Shown here: positions 16,869 through 28,900 of the stretch, in pieces
Layout: each line of letters begins with the position of its first letter
How positions within the stretch are numbered: the first letter of the stretch is position 1
Source: Pseudoalteromonas rubra
Lineage (GTDB): Bacteria; Pseudomonadota; Gammaproteobacteria; Enterobacterales; Alteromonadaceae
Direction: 5' to 3'
Length of the DNA stretch: 64,000 nucleotides
NCBI RefSeq assembly: GCF_005887095.1
Contig: NZ_PNCI01000026.1
Coordinates: 1 to 64,000 of the forward strand
Made by a program: the position numbers and the translations under genes
The notes under the pieces: generated by a model
The model's input: the letters and a program-made list of their open reading frames with translations, nothing else
Databases searched by the model: none
Told to the model about the DNA's origin: nothing

Positions 16869-19800
16869 TTATAACCATCCACTTTCTTGCTCATCCAGCA
16901 TCATGTCGATTTCTTCGGCCATCGACTCAATGTCCCCCAGCTCAAACAAATCAGCCACATTCAGCTCCAACTCAAAGGCATCATTGATCTTCGAAATCAG
17001 CTGCATCGCTAACAAGGAGTGACCACCCAGTTCGAAGAAGTTGCTGCGGATACTGATCTGCTCCAGGCGAAGCATCTGCGACCAGAGTTCGGCCAGCTGT
17101 TGCTCAGTGTCTGTTTCCGGTGCGACATAGTTATCCACTGTACACTCGCTGAGGGTCAGCGCCTGCAGGGCTTTGTCATCGCGCTTACCATTGAGGTTCA
17201 CCGGCATTTCAGTCACTAAGGCATAATGCCCTGGCACCATGTAGCCGGGTAACCCAGTACGGACCTGTTGCCAGATATCACCAAGTTGCGTCTCGTCTTC
17301 GCCCTGGGCCAGGCACACATAAGCACACAAGGTAGGGACCGCAAAGTCCGTTTTGTTGACCAAGACCGCGGCCTGACGCACCGCAGGCTGCAGTTCAAAC
17401 TGTTGTTCAATTTCCTGCAACTCGATACGGAAGCCCCGCAGTTTCACCTGATGATCTTTACGTCCCTTGAAGTAACACATGCCATCCATACCAATCCGTG
17501 CCATATCACCACTGCGATAGTAGCGCTGTTGCGACTGCGGATCTGTGATAAAGGCCGCTGCAGTGGCTTCAGGGTTGTTCTGATAGCCAATACCCACACT
17601 CGGACCATGCCAGCACAGCTCACCCACAAATCCAGATGGCAGACGCTGCCCCTGTGCATTACGGATTGTATACTGGGTACCACCCAGAGACAGGCCAATA
17701 GGAATATCATCGCTCAGCTGCAATGTGCGCGGAACCGGATAGTAACTCGACAAAACGCTGTTCTCGGTCGGACCGTAAACATTGTAAACCTCAACCTCAG
17801 GGTCGAGCTCAAATAAGCGTTGCACCGACTGAGTCGGGAAAACATCTCCCCCGATCAACAAGTGACTAAAACCACAAGTGCCTGTGAGCTGCTCGCACCA
17901 GGGTTCGAACAGTGCCGGGGTGATCAACGCGGTATTCGCACCACTTTGCTTCACCACCTGCTCCAGCTTATCTATCTCAACATGTCGGCCCGGATAGAAC
18001 ACCACTGCACCGCCATGGACCAAAGGTCCCCAGATGTCAAAAACAGCCGCATCAAATGCCAGTGACAACAACTGCAATACCCGGGTATCACGATTGAACG
18101 GGCAGAATTCCAGCTGGGTCAGCATAGAGAAAATCGATCCCTGGCTGATCTTCACCCCTTTCGGACGCCCTGTGGTACCTGAGGTATAGATAATATAAGC
18201 GAGATCATCCGGGTGGTTTTCGACCACAGATACAGCCGGGCCGTGGGCCTCTGGAAGTTGTGCCGCAGTGTAAGCCGGACACGGCAGTTCAACCTCAAAG
18301 TGTGAGGCTTTCAGCAACATACAACATTGTGCGTTATCTACAATGTAGCTCAGCCGGTCCATGGGGGCGTTCGGGTCAAGTGGCACATACGCTGCGCCCA
18401 GCTGCATAATGGCCAGCTGCGCGACCACCAGCTCAAGCGAGCGGTCAAACATCACCGCTACCTTGTCTCCATGACTCACGCCTTGCGCCGCCAGGCGTTG
18501 CATCAGTGCGTCGGCCTGCTCGATAAGTGCGCCATAACTGAGCTGCTCCTGTGCATAGAACACCGCAGTATGTGCGGCATCCTCCAGCGCAAAGGCGCGG
18601 ATCGCCGCAGCGATGGACTGTGGTCCTTGCGACGAGTGACAAATTGCCTCAGCAATCGGCTCATCGCTGAGCGTATGCTGTGACAAAGCCAGCTGTGGCG
18701 CATCGACTATCCCTTTGAGTAAGCGATTAAAGGCCTCAGCGGCGATTTCTATGCTCTGCTGAGCAAACAAATCACGGCAGTAACCCCAGGTGAAGTAAAG
18801 ACCGGTATCAGATTCATGGGCTGTCAGCGACAAATCAAACTTCACATCTGACTCAGCCGAGCGTTGATAGTCCTCTACCACCAGCTGGTCCAGACCATAA
18901 TCCGCCGACTGATTGTTTTGTAGCACAAAGAGCACCTGGAACAACGGATGATAAGCCGTGCTGCGTTCTGGCTGCAGTTGCTCTACCAACAATTCAAATG
19001 GCATATCCTGATGTGACTGAGCATCCAGGTGCATTTGCTTGGAGTCGCGCAACGCCTGCTCAAAACTCGGGTTGTCATCAAAGCGGTTGCGCAGCACCAG
19101 GGTATTTACGAAGAACCCGATCAGGGCTTCGACATCTCGCTGGGTGCGGTTTGCCACCACGGTTCCCATCACAATATCAGTTTCATTGCTCCAGCTGCTT
19201 AGCAGTGCTGCAAAGGCGGTTTGTAACGTCATAAACAAGGTTGCACCATGACGTTGCGTAAGCGCTTTAAGCCCAGTCAGGGTCTGCTGATCCAGTTCAG
19301 TACCAATAAAGTGCCCACGGTGCGACTGGGTTTTCGGTCTGGCAAAATCCAGCGGCAAACTGTGCACCGCCGGGATATCCTGCAGCTGTTGTTGCCAGTA
19401 GTCACTTTGCTGTTCAAGCATCTCACCACTGAACCAGCCGCGCTGCCAGGCGGCATAATCCCGATACTGCACTTTTAGCTCAGGTAACTGTGGTTGTTCA
19501 CCACGTACCAGCGTGGTATAGAGATAACTGAGCTCCTGCCAGAAGCGTCCGATTGACCAGCCATCACAAATCACATGATGGAAGACAAAGTTCACCATGT
19601 GGCGCTCAGCACCCAGGGTAGCGACATGCACCCGGAACAGGCTGTCTCCTTGCAAGTCAAACGCGCGGGTCGAAGTTTCATTCACCCAGTCAGCAATGCT
19701 TTGTGTATCTCCTTCCAACTCTGCCAGCTCAAGGACAACCTGAGTATGTTCCGTGCAATACTGTAATAGCGTCTCGCCCAGCACAAATCGCGTACGTAAG

Positions 19801-19991
19801 CTGTGCTGACGTGTCACGATTAAATCTAACGCAGCTTTGAATATAGTCAGATCCAGCGGCCCTGAGATGTCGTACGGATAAGGCATGTTATACAGCCCGG
19901 ACTCAGGGTTGGACTTGGCAATAAACAACAAACGCTGCTGTGCATAAGACACCACAGACGGGCTGTTATCTGCCAGCACCTGGATCTCGGT
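16869..19991 (-). other. NRPS-1 module 9: C-A-T and acidic C-terminal tail
   Basis: The C core is HHVICDG. Pocket residues are D-A-F-L-L-G-V-V-L, a hydrophobic pocket with no exact known match. The carrier domain (Ser9163) is followed only by a short acidic tail, not by a release domain. Confidence 0.8.
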
Positions 19992-22900
19992 CATGCCTGA
20001 AACTGCACTCATTGCACTGAGTCGCTCGCAGAACTGCGCCAGTTTTGGTGCTTCAAAAATGGTTCTGACCGGCACTTCCAGCGTCAGTTCATCCCGGATC
20101 CGCGAGACCAGCTGAATGGCCAACAATGAATGCCCGCCCAGTGCAAAGAAGCTATCATCCAGGCCAACTTGTGCCTGGCCCAGCAATGACTGCCAGATCC
20201 TCGCAAGTTGCTGCTGCAATGGCGTTTCAGGTGAGCGATAAGCCACCTCTGATTGCCAGCTAGGCTGCGGCAGTGCTTTACGGTCGACTTTACCACTCAT
20301 ATTCAATGGCAAGGCATCAAGCTGCATCCAGGCTTTAGGCACCATATACTCAGGCAGCAAAGCACTGAGCTGAGTCTGTAGTGTCTGACTGTCGAGCGTC
20401 TGCGATGCACAATAATATGCCACCAAAATGGCCTGCTGCTGCGCATCTTGCCTAATCACCACACAGCTTTGTTCAACCCCATCAAGACGCTGCAGGCAGG
20501 ATTCAATCTCTGCGGTTTCAATCCGGTAACCGTTGAGCTTCACCTGTCCGTCGTTACGACCAAAGTAAAGGATCGTACCGTCATTGAGCCAGCGTACCTG
20601 ATCGCCCGTGCGGTACATACGTCCACCCGGATTACCGTATTCAGGCAGGTAACGGCTCTCGGTCTGCTCTGCGGCGGCACCAAGGTAGCCCAGCGTGACC
20701 CCTTCACCCGCAATATACAATTCACCCACAGCGCCAACTGGTGCCAGCGCCTGTTGCTCATCCAGTACATACAAACGAGTATTGTGAATAGGTTTACCCA
20801 GGGCAATCGCGGCCCCCTGTGGCGGCTCTGCAACAAAGTTAAAGGTACAGCCAATGGTGGTTTCAGTCGGACCATAGTGGTTGTAGATGCGGGCCTCAGG
20901 CAATAAAGCACGGATCCGCTCATAGGTCTGCACCGTGAACTCCTCACCCCCCATCATCAGTGTGTGTGGCTGAGCTACAGGCGCACTTAACTGAGACAGC
21001 AGAACCTCTATCTGAGTCGGCGTCACCTTAATGTACAGCGGCACGTCACTGCCTGTCAGGATCTGTGCGGCACTGAGATACAGGTTATCATTGTCAGCGA
21101 TATGGACTGTTTTACCCCTCAGTAAGGGCAGGTAAATATTCGGGATCGTACCGTCGAAACTGACCGAGCTCATCAACACTGACCCTTCCAGTTCCGACAC
21201 AAAATAAGTGTCTAACGCCTGAGCCAGGTAATTGGCAATATTGGCGTGACTGATCATGACGCCCTTTGGCTGACCAGTAGAACCTGAGGTATAAATGACA
21301 TAGGCAGGCATCAGTGACGACACGGCGACATCAGGTGCGACAGTCTCACAGGTGCTCAGCTGAGCCTGCCAGTGCGGACAGTCAACTAAGCAGCGTGTTG
21401 CCAGTGCCGAGAACTTGTCACTGTCAGAGTGTGATGTGATCACACAAACAGCCCCGGAATCAGCAACCAGATAGTCAATCCGTGACTGCGGATACTCAGG
21501 GTCAACGGGCAGATAGGCACCGCCGGCTTTTAATACCGCCAGCATACAGGCAATCAGCGTAATCGATTTATCCAGGCTCAGCGCAACCACATCTCCCGGT
21601 TTCACGCCCTGCGCAATCAACAGATGTGCCCATTGATTAACCAAAGCGTCCAGTTGCTGATAATCTATCTGCGCAGCGCCCTGACGAATAGCAATCGCAT
21701 TTGGTGTCGCCTTAGCCTGAGCACTGAACCAGTCATGGAAGGGCACCTGCTCAGTAAACTGATGGCGGGTATCATTCCACGCGGCAAGCTCTTCATGTGC
21801 CAGCGGGTCGATCATGTCCAGTTGTGCCAGAGGAGTATGGGGCTGGTTCACAACCGCCCGGGCCAGCGTGGCAAAACTGCGTGCCATCCGTTTTATACTC
21901 TGCTCGCTGAACAAGTCCAGGTTGTATTCCCAGGCCAGCACGACGCCGCCCTCGGGTTGCTCTATGGTCGACAACTTAAGGTCAAACTTACTGGTGTCCC
22001 TGTCATATCCCATAGGTTCAACCGCCAGATCAGCGACCTGCAATTCGTCAAATTCATTGTTCTGAAGCGCAAACAGGATCTGGAACAGCGGTGAGTGACT
22101 CAGGCTACGCTCTGGCTGAAGCACTTCCACCAGGCGCTCAAATGGCATGGCCTGATGCTCAAAGGCATCCAGGATCATCGTGCTGGTACCTCTGAGGTTC
22201 TCAACAAAGCCCTGTGACAATGCCAGACGGTTGCGCAGCACCACAGTATTGACGAAAAAGCCAACCAGAGGTTCGATTTCAGGTCGTTCACGTCCGGCAA
22301 CGGGTGTGCCTATCATGATGTCGTCCGTGCCACTGTAACGGGCCAGCAACGCCGCAAAGAGCGACTCCAGCACCATAAATAATGAGCACCCCTGATCCAG
22401 TGCCAGCGTATTGAGCATCGCACTGACATCACTATCCAGCTCAGTAATAAACCGTGCCCCGTTAAAGCTCTGTACCTGAGGTCGAGGCTTATCCAGCGGC
22501 AAGCTGTGCAGTTTGGGGGCGCCGTTAAGCGACTCTTTCCAATACTGCTCTGAGCGACTCAGCGCCTGTTGCTGCGCATCCTGATGTTGCCATTGGGCAA
22601 AGTCTTTATACTGAATGGCTAATGGCTCTGCATCCGGCATCTGTTTGGCACACAGCTGCTCATAATGAGCGAACAACTCGCGCTCAATCACCGCAAATGA
22701 CCAGCCATCAACGGCGATATGGTGGATCACCAGCGCCAGAACATACTCCTGTGTGGCCACTTTATATAACACCGCCTGTACGGGCAGATCTGCTGCCAGG
22801 TTAAAGCAGGTCGCAGACAACTCGCGAAGCGCAGTGTCCAGTGCCTGTTGCGGATCAGACAAACCACTCAAATCACGCAGGGTGAGCTGAGCTTGTCGCT

Positions 22901-25900
22901 GTGTAATACGCTGGACAGGCCCGTCTGTGCCCTGTTCGTAAACTGTACGCAGGATATGATGACGGTCACTCAGGGCGGCAAAAGCCGCTTGCAGTGCAGA
23001 CACTTTAAGGGCACCTCGAAGGCGATAATTCGCTGGTACATTGTAGTTGCTGCTGCCCTGCTCCAGCTGGTCAATAAACCATAAGCGACTTTGCGCATAG
23101 GACAAGGGATAACAGCCATCCGAGTTGGATACTGCATTTATCTGCCCCAGCTCACTGTGTGCAGCCGCATCAATGGCCAATGCCATGCTGTTCAGAGTCG
23201 GTGTCTCGAATACCTGCTTAACTCCAAACTCGATGGCAAAGCTTTGCTTAACCTGAGTCACCAGGCGCATTGCCAGCAAAGAATGCCCGCCCAGAGTGAA
23301 GAAGTTGTCCCCTTTGCCCACTTGCTCTACTGACAGCAGCTGTTGCCAGATCTGCGCCAGCGTTTGCTCAGTTGGCGTCTGAGGTGGCGTGTACTGCGCC
23401 TGCTGCTGAGCATCAGGCTGCGGTAACGCACGTCTGTCGACTTTACCATTGTCGGTAAGCGGCAGTCGCTCAAGGTGATAGTAAAGCTCCGGGCACATAT
23501 AATCTGGTAAAGCATCTTGCAATGCCGCCTTTAGAGCTTCATCACAAGGCTTATCCGACACATAGTAAGCAATTAAACGGCTTTGCTGGTGCACCGTCAC
23601 CAGAGCTTCAATCACGCCCGGGTATTGGTTCAGCAGGGTTTCAATTTCGCCCAGCTCAATACGGAACCCGCGCAGCTTAACCTGGGTGTCGCTGCGGCCA
23701 ACATAGCGCAACTGGCCCTGCTCATCGAGCTGCACCAGATCTCCGGTGCGATACCAGCGTTTGCCCTCTGCCATCTCGACAAAGCGCTCATTGGTCAGTA
23801 CCGGATTATTCAGATAACCCAGCGCCACGTTCACACCGCTGATAAATAACTCACCCACGCACCCGGGCAACACAGGCTGAAGATGCTTATCCAGCAGGCG
23901 TGCTTCATTACCCGGCAGTAGCTGACCAATTGGTGGCAGCTGCGGCCACTGAGCCGGGTCTCCCCGGAGTACATACTCGGTCACAACATGGGTTTCAGAC
24001 GGACCGTAATGGTTAATCAGCGTGCAATTCGGATACTGATTGAAGAAGCGGGTAATATCAGCACTGATCTGCAGCTGCTCACCGGCTGTCACAATCTCAC
24101 GCAGCGCATCCAGTGAGACACCAGATGCCAGCGCCTCACTGCACATCACCTGCAAAACGGCAAATGGCACAAATATCCGGGCGACTTGCTGTGTGGCAAT
24201 CACATCCAGCAATGCAGCCATATCGGTGCGGGTATGCTGATCGACCACCACCAGCTCAGCGCCTGTGGTCAGTGCCGTGCAGATCTCCTGCACAGACACA
24301 TCAAAGTTCAGTGAAGCAAACTGCAGCGTTTTTGCCGGTGCAGACAGCACACTGTTGTCGCGGCGCTGAAACGCCAACAGGTTTGCCAGTGTACGGTGAG
24401 GCACCACGACCCCTTTAGGCTTACCCGTTGAGCCCGAGGTATGGATCACATACGCCGCATCATCCGCCTCCCCCTGCCAGTGAGGTGCGCTTGCTGCCAC
24501 TGTGCAGGTCATCAAGGCTTCAATTTCCAGTACCCGGGCGACGTCAGGGTGCTGCGCTGATGGCGTGTTGTTGCTGATCAGCGCAAAGGTCACCTCATTG
24601 TCGTGGCAAATGGTGTCGATACGAGCCTGAGGCCATTGACTGTCAACGGGCATGTATACTGCGCCCAGACGCCAGACTGCCAGCATCGCCAGCACCGCAT
24701 TGACCCCCCGAGGGACCATCACGATGACTTCACTGCCGGGCTCAACACCTTGCTCGAACAAAGCGCCGCTCAGGTGCTCAACCCGCTCAGCAAGTTGATG
24801 ATAGGTCAGGTTTGTCCCCTGGAAACTCAGCGCACTGTGTTGCGCATATTGCTCCGCAGCGGCCGTAAATAAAGGTATAACCTGTGACTGCGACGTCACT
24901 TCAAGAGCTTCAGTTGTCAGCTGACCTTGCGCTGGGGTAGCCAGCGAGATATCCGCAATACGTTGTTGTGGCGTATCCAGTAGCATATCAATCAAACGGT
25001 GTAGCGCCGCATCAAACCGGGCGATCCGCTGCGCGCTGAACAGATCGGTATTGTACTCCCAGGACAGGCCCAGACCCGACTCATTTTCCATCGCCGTCAG
25101 GGTAAGGTCGAACTTAGCCAGTGCCGCTTTGCTACGCTCAATATCAATTTCGAAGGCGCTGTTGTCCAGCTCAACCGCCTGGTTGTTGTGCAGTACAAAC
25201 ATGATCTGGAACAGCGGGCTGTACGCCAGACTACGCTCCGGTGCCAGGCTTTCAACCAGCGCTTCGAAAGGCACATCCTGATGGGTCTGAGCCTCAAGCA
25301 TATAAGCCTTGGAGCGAGCCAGCACATCCATAAAGCCATCCTGCGCCTCAAACTGAGTACGCATGACCAGAGTGTTCACAAAAAAGCCCACCAGGTCCAC
25401 CAGCTCTTCACGACGACGGTTCGCCACCGGTGTACCCAGCACAATGTCATCCTGATGACTCAGTTTGTGCAGTAATACGCTGAACATAGACTGCAACACC
25501 ATGTACAGTGTGCTGTCTGTTTGCTGAGCCAGTGACTGTAGCTGAGCAAGCTGTGCATGGCTGAGCTGAGACTCATGCCAGGCACCGCGATAACTCTGTT
25601 TTGCCGGACGAGGCTGATCGGTCGGCAATTCATGCACCGCGGGGATCCCTGCCAGAGCCTGTTGCCAGAAGCCAACTTGTTGTTCCAGCTGTGCCCCCTG
25701 CAACCAGCTTCGCTGCCACATTGCAAAGTCAGCGTACTGCACACTCAGCGTTGGCAATACGGCCTCACGCCCTTCAACCAGCGCTTCGTAAAGACGGATA
25801 AACTCATTGGTGATCAGGCCCATAGACCAACCGTCGGCAACAATATGATGTACCGTCAGCAACAGTTTAAAGCAACATTCCTGCTCTTTGATCAAGGTGA

Positions 25901-28900
25901 CATGCAACATAGGGTCACAACTTAATTCAATCGCCAGGGTGGCGGCCTGCGTTGTTGCCAGGGCCAGTTGCTGCTGTTTCTGTGCATCAGGCAAGACACT
26001 CAGGTCACGATAATCCAGCGTGAAATGACTGCCATCATGGGCAATTTGTCGCGCCTCTCCGTCATGGTTGACAAATTGGCTGCGCAACACTTCGTGGCGC
26101 GTCAGCAGCTGAGCAAAAGCCTGCTCCATAAGGCTGACATCCACCTCACCGCGGATCGCATACACCATAGGGATATTATAATTGCCGCTGTTGCCTTCCA
26201 GCTGGTTGATAAACCACATACGCTGCTGCGCATAAGACAGCGGAGCCCCTTCAGCAGGACGCGCCTGAACGCTCAGCTGAGCACCAACAGAGAGCTGCTC
26301 ACTGCTGTCTATCAGCAGAGCCTGCTTGGCAATGGTGTTGGCACTGAATACGGATTTAACCGCCAGCTCCACGTTAAACTCAGCAATGATGGCCGTCACC
26401 AGACGCGTAGCCAGTAATGAATGACCTCCAAGGTGGAAGAAGTTGGCTTCGGTACTAATCGACTCTTTGTCCAGCAAACGTTGCCAGACAGCCTGCAGCC
26501 GTTGCTCTGTTGGCGTAGCCGGAGCGACATACTCATCCTTCACCGCCACATCAAATGCCGGTAAGCGGCTGCGGTCAACCTTACCATTGGGTCGATAGGC
26601 AAAGCTGCTGACACACATAAAGGCGTCTGGCAGCATGTAATCAGGCAGGGTCTGAGCCAGCTGCGTTTTAATTGCCTGCAACAGGGCCGATTGCTGACAG
26701 GCAGGTACCTGGGTTAGCAGATACGCCTGCAGGCTCTGCTGCTCTGGCACATAAATGACAATGGCATTCTGGACATCACTGTGACGCGCAAGCTGCGCTT
26801 CTATCTCACCGATTTCAATACGGTAACCCCGGATCTTAATCTGATAATCTTTACGGCCAAGACAATGCAAACGACCCGCCTCATCAACCCGCCCCAGATC
26901 GCCCGTCGCATAAGCCCGGCCAATCGGTGTTTCGATAAAGGCACCTGCTGTTTGCTCCGGACGATTAAAATAGCCAGTTGCCAGACCGTGGCCTGTGATC
27001 ACAATTTCACCCACCGCGCCCTGTGGCACCGGATTGTGGTTGGCATCCAACAATACCACCTGGGTATTGGCTATCGCAGCCCCAATAGGCGCATATAAGG
27101 TATCGGTAAGCGAAGTATCAGTGACAACGTAATGGGTGACATCTGACATCACCTCAGTGGAGCCATAGAGATTCACCAGCTGAGTATCGCCCAGTGTAGG
27201 CAGTACCTGACGGGCCAGTGCCGTCGCCAGCGGCTCACCACTGACAAACCAGTAGTTCAGCGCCGGTAATCTGAAGCCCGTTTGCGCCATATATTCATTG
27301 GCAATATTCAGCAACGACGGCGCCGTAACAATACGGGTGATCCCCTGCTCACTCAGAACCTGCAGCAACTGAGGTACCTGCTTAACCAGTTCGCGGTCTA
27401 TCAGGTGCAGCGTAACGCCTTGCAGTAACGGCGTGAACAATTCCCATACCGCCCGGATAAAGGCCATCGAAGTAATATGACAGGCCTGCTCATCATCCTG
27501 ATATGGATAGTCTTGTGCCATCCAGTTAACCCGGTTCAGGGTGGCGCCATGGGTTCCCAGCACCCCTTTTGGATTACCCGTTGAGCCAGAAGTAAAGATG
27601 ATATGGGCACCATCATTGGGCGTCAGGCTAACCTGATAGCTCGGTGTTGTTGGTTGAGCCACAATCGCGCTGGCAGTCTCGCTGTCATCCAGAGCACAAA
27701 TCTGCGCCTCAACCTGCCAATGCAAGACCTCACTGCCCGCATTGCTGAGTACCCATTTACAGCCAACTTCATCAATCATAAATTCACAGCGCTGTTGAGG
27801 GAGCTCAGTAGAAACCGGGACATAGATTGCACCCAGCTTGATCACCGCCATAATGGCGACAATCCTTGGCAACGCCCGGGCCATGCACACGGCGACCCGA
27901 TCGCCCCGCTCAACCCCCAGCGTACTGAGGAAATTCGCCACCTGTGTGGCCTGTGCATCCAGCTGCTGGTAAGTGAGGCGATGCTCACCGGATATCAGCG
28001 CAGGCTTATCGGCACACATCGCCACCACCTGCTGCCACTGAGTCAGTATGGTGTCACTTTGCGATGGCAGAGCCAGAGGCTGCGGCAGCACCGCATTGTC
28101 GCTCCAGGCATGGCTCAGCAGCGGCTGTTCCGGATTGCTGCAGCCCAGAGCCAGTAGATGTTCAAATTCAGCGGCAATCATGCTGATTGTGCTGGCTTTA
28201 AACAACCTTGCATCGTACGCCCAGGTCAGTTCATAGCCCTGTTCACGGCGCGACAAATACAGAGTCAGATCATATTTGTTATCGAACTCGCCCAGCGCAA
28301 GCCCTGATACATCCAGTCCGTCCAGTGCCAGTTCGGGTTGGTCATGACCATCGAAATTAATCATCACCTGGAACAGTGGCGCATGTTGCAGGTTACGCTC
28401 CGGATTGAGCACTTCCACCAGCCGCTCAAATGGCAGGTTGGCATGCTCATGCGCCGACAGATGGTGCGTTTTTGCCTGTTGCAGCAGGTTCGTCAAACTC
28501 GGCGAGTCACTTAAATCCAGACGCAACACCACTGAATTTAAGAACAAACCAATCACATTTTGCAACGCGGCATCGTTGCGGTTAGACACCGGTGTGCCAA
28601 CCACAATATCCGTCTCATTACTCCAGCGAGCCAGCAGCGCGGCAAACACGCTATGCAACAGCATAAACGACGACGCCTGCTCATTTGCAGACAGCGCATC
28701 AATTTGTGCACTGAGCCCCCCGTCAAGCTGGTGATGATGGAATCCCCCCTTAAATGACCGCGTGCTGTCGCGCGGCTTATCCAGTGGAATGCTGTGAACA
28801 GTTGGCAAACCTTGTAACTGTGTTTGCCAGTACTGCTCGCTGTGCTCCAGCGCGGCCAGATTCTCAGGCGCACGTTGCCAGGCAGCAAAATCACGATACT

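Noticed and set aside
16869..17200. Integrated thioesterase at the end of the nine-module protein
   Set aside because: Only about 48 residues follow the last carrier serine; the GHSxG fold is in the separate next gene.
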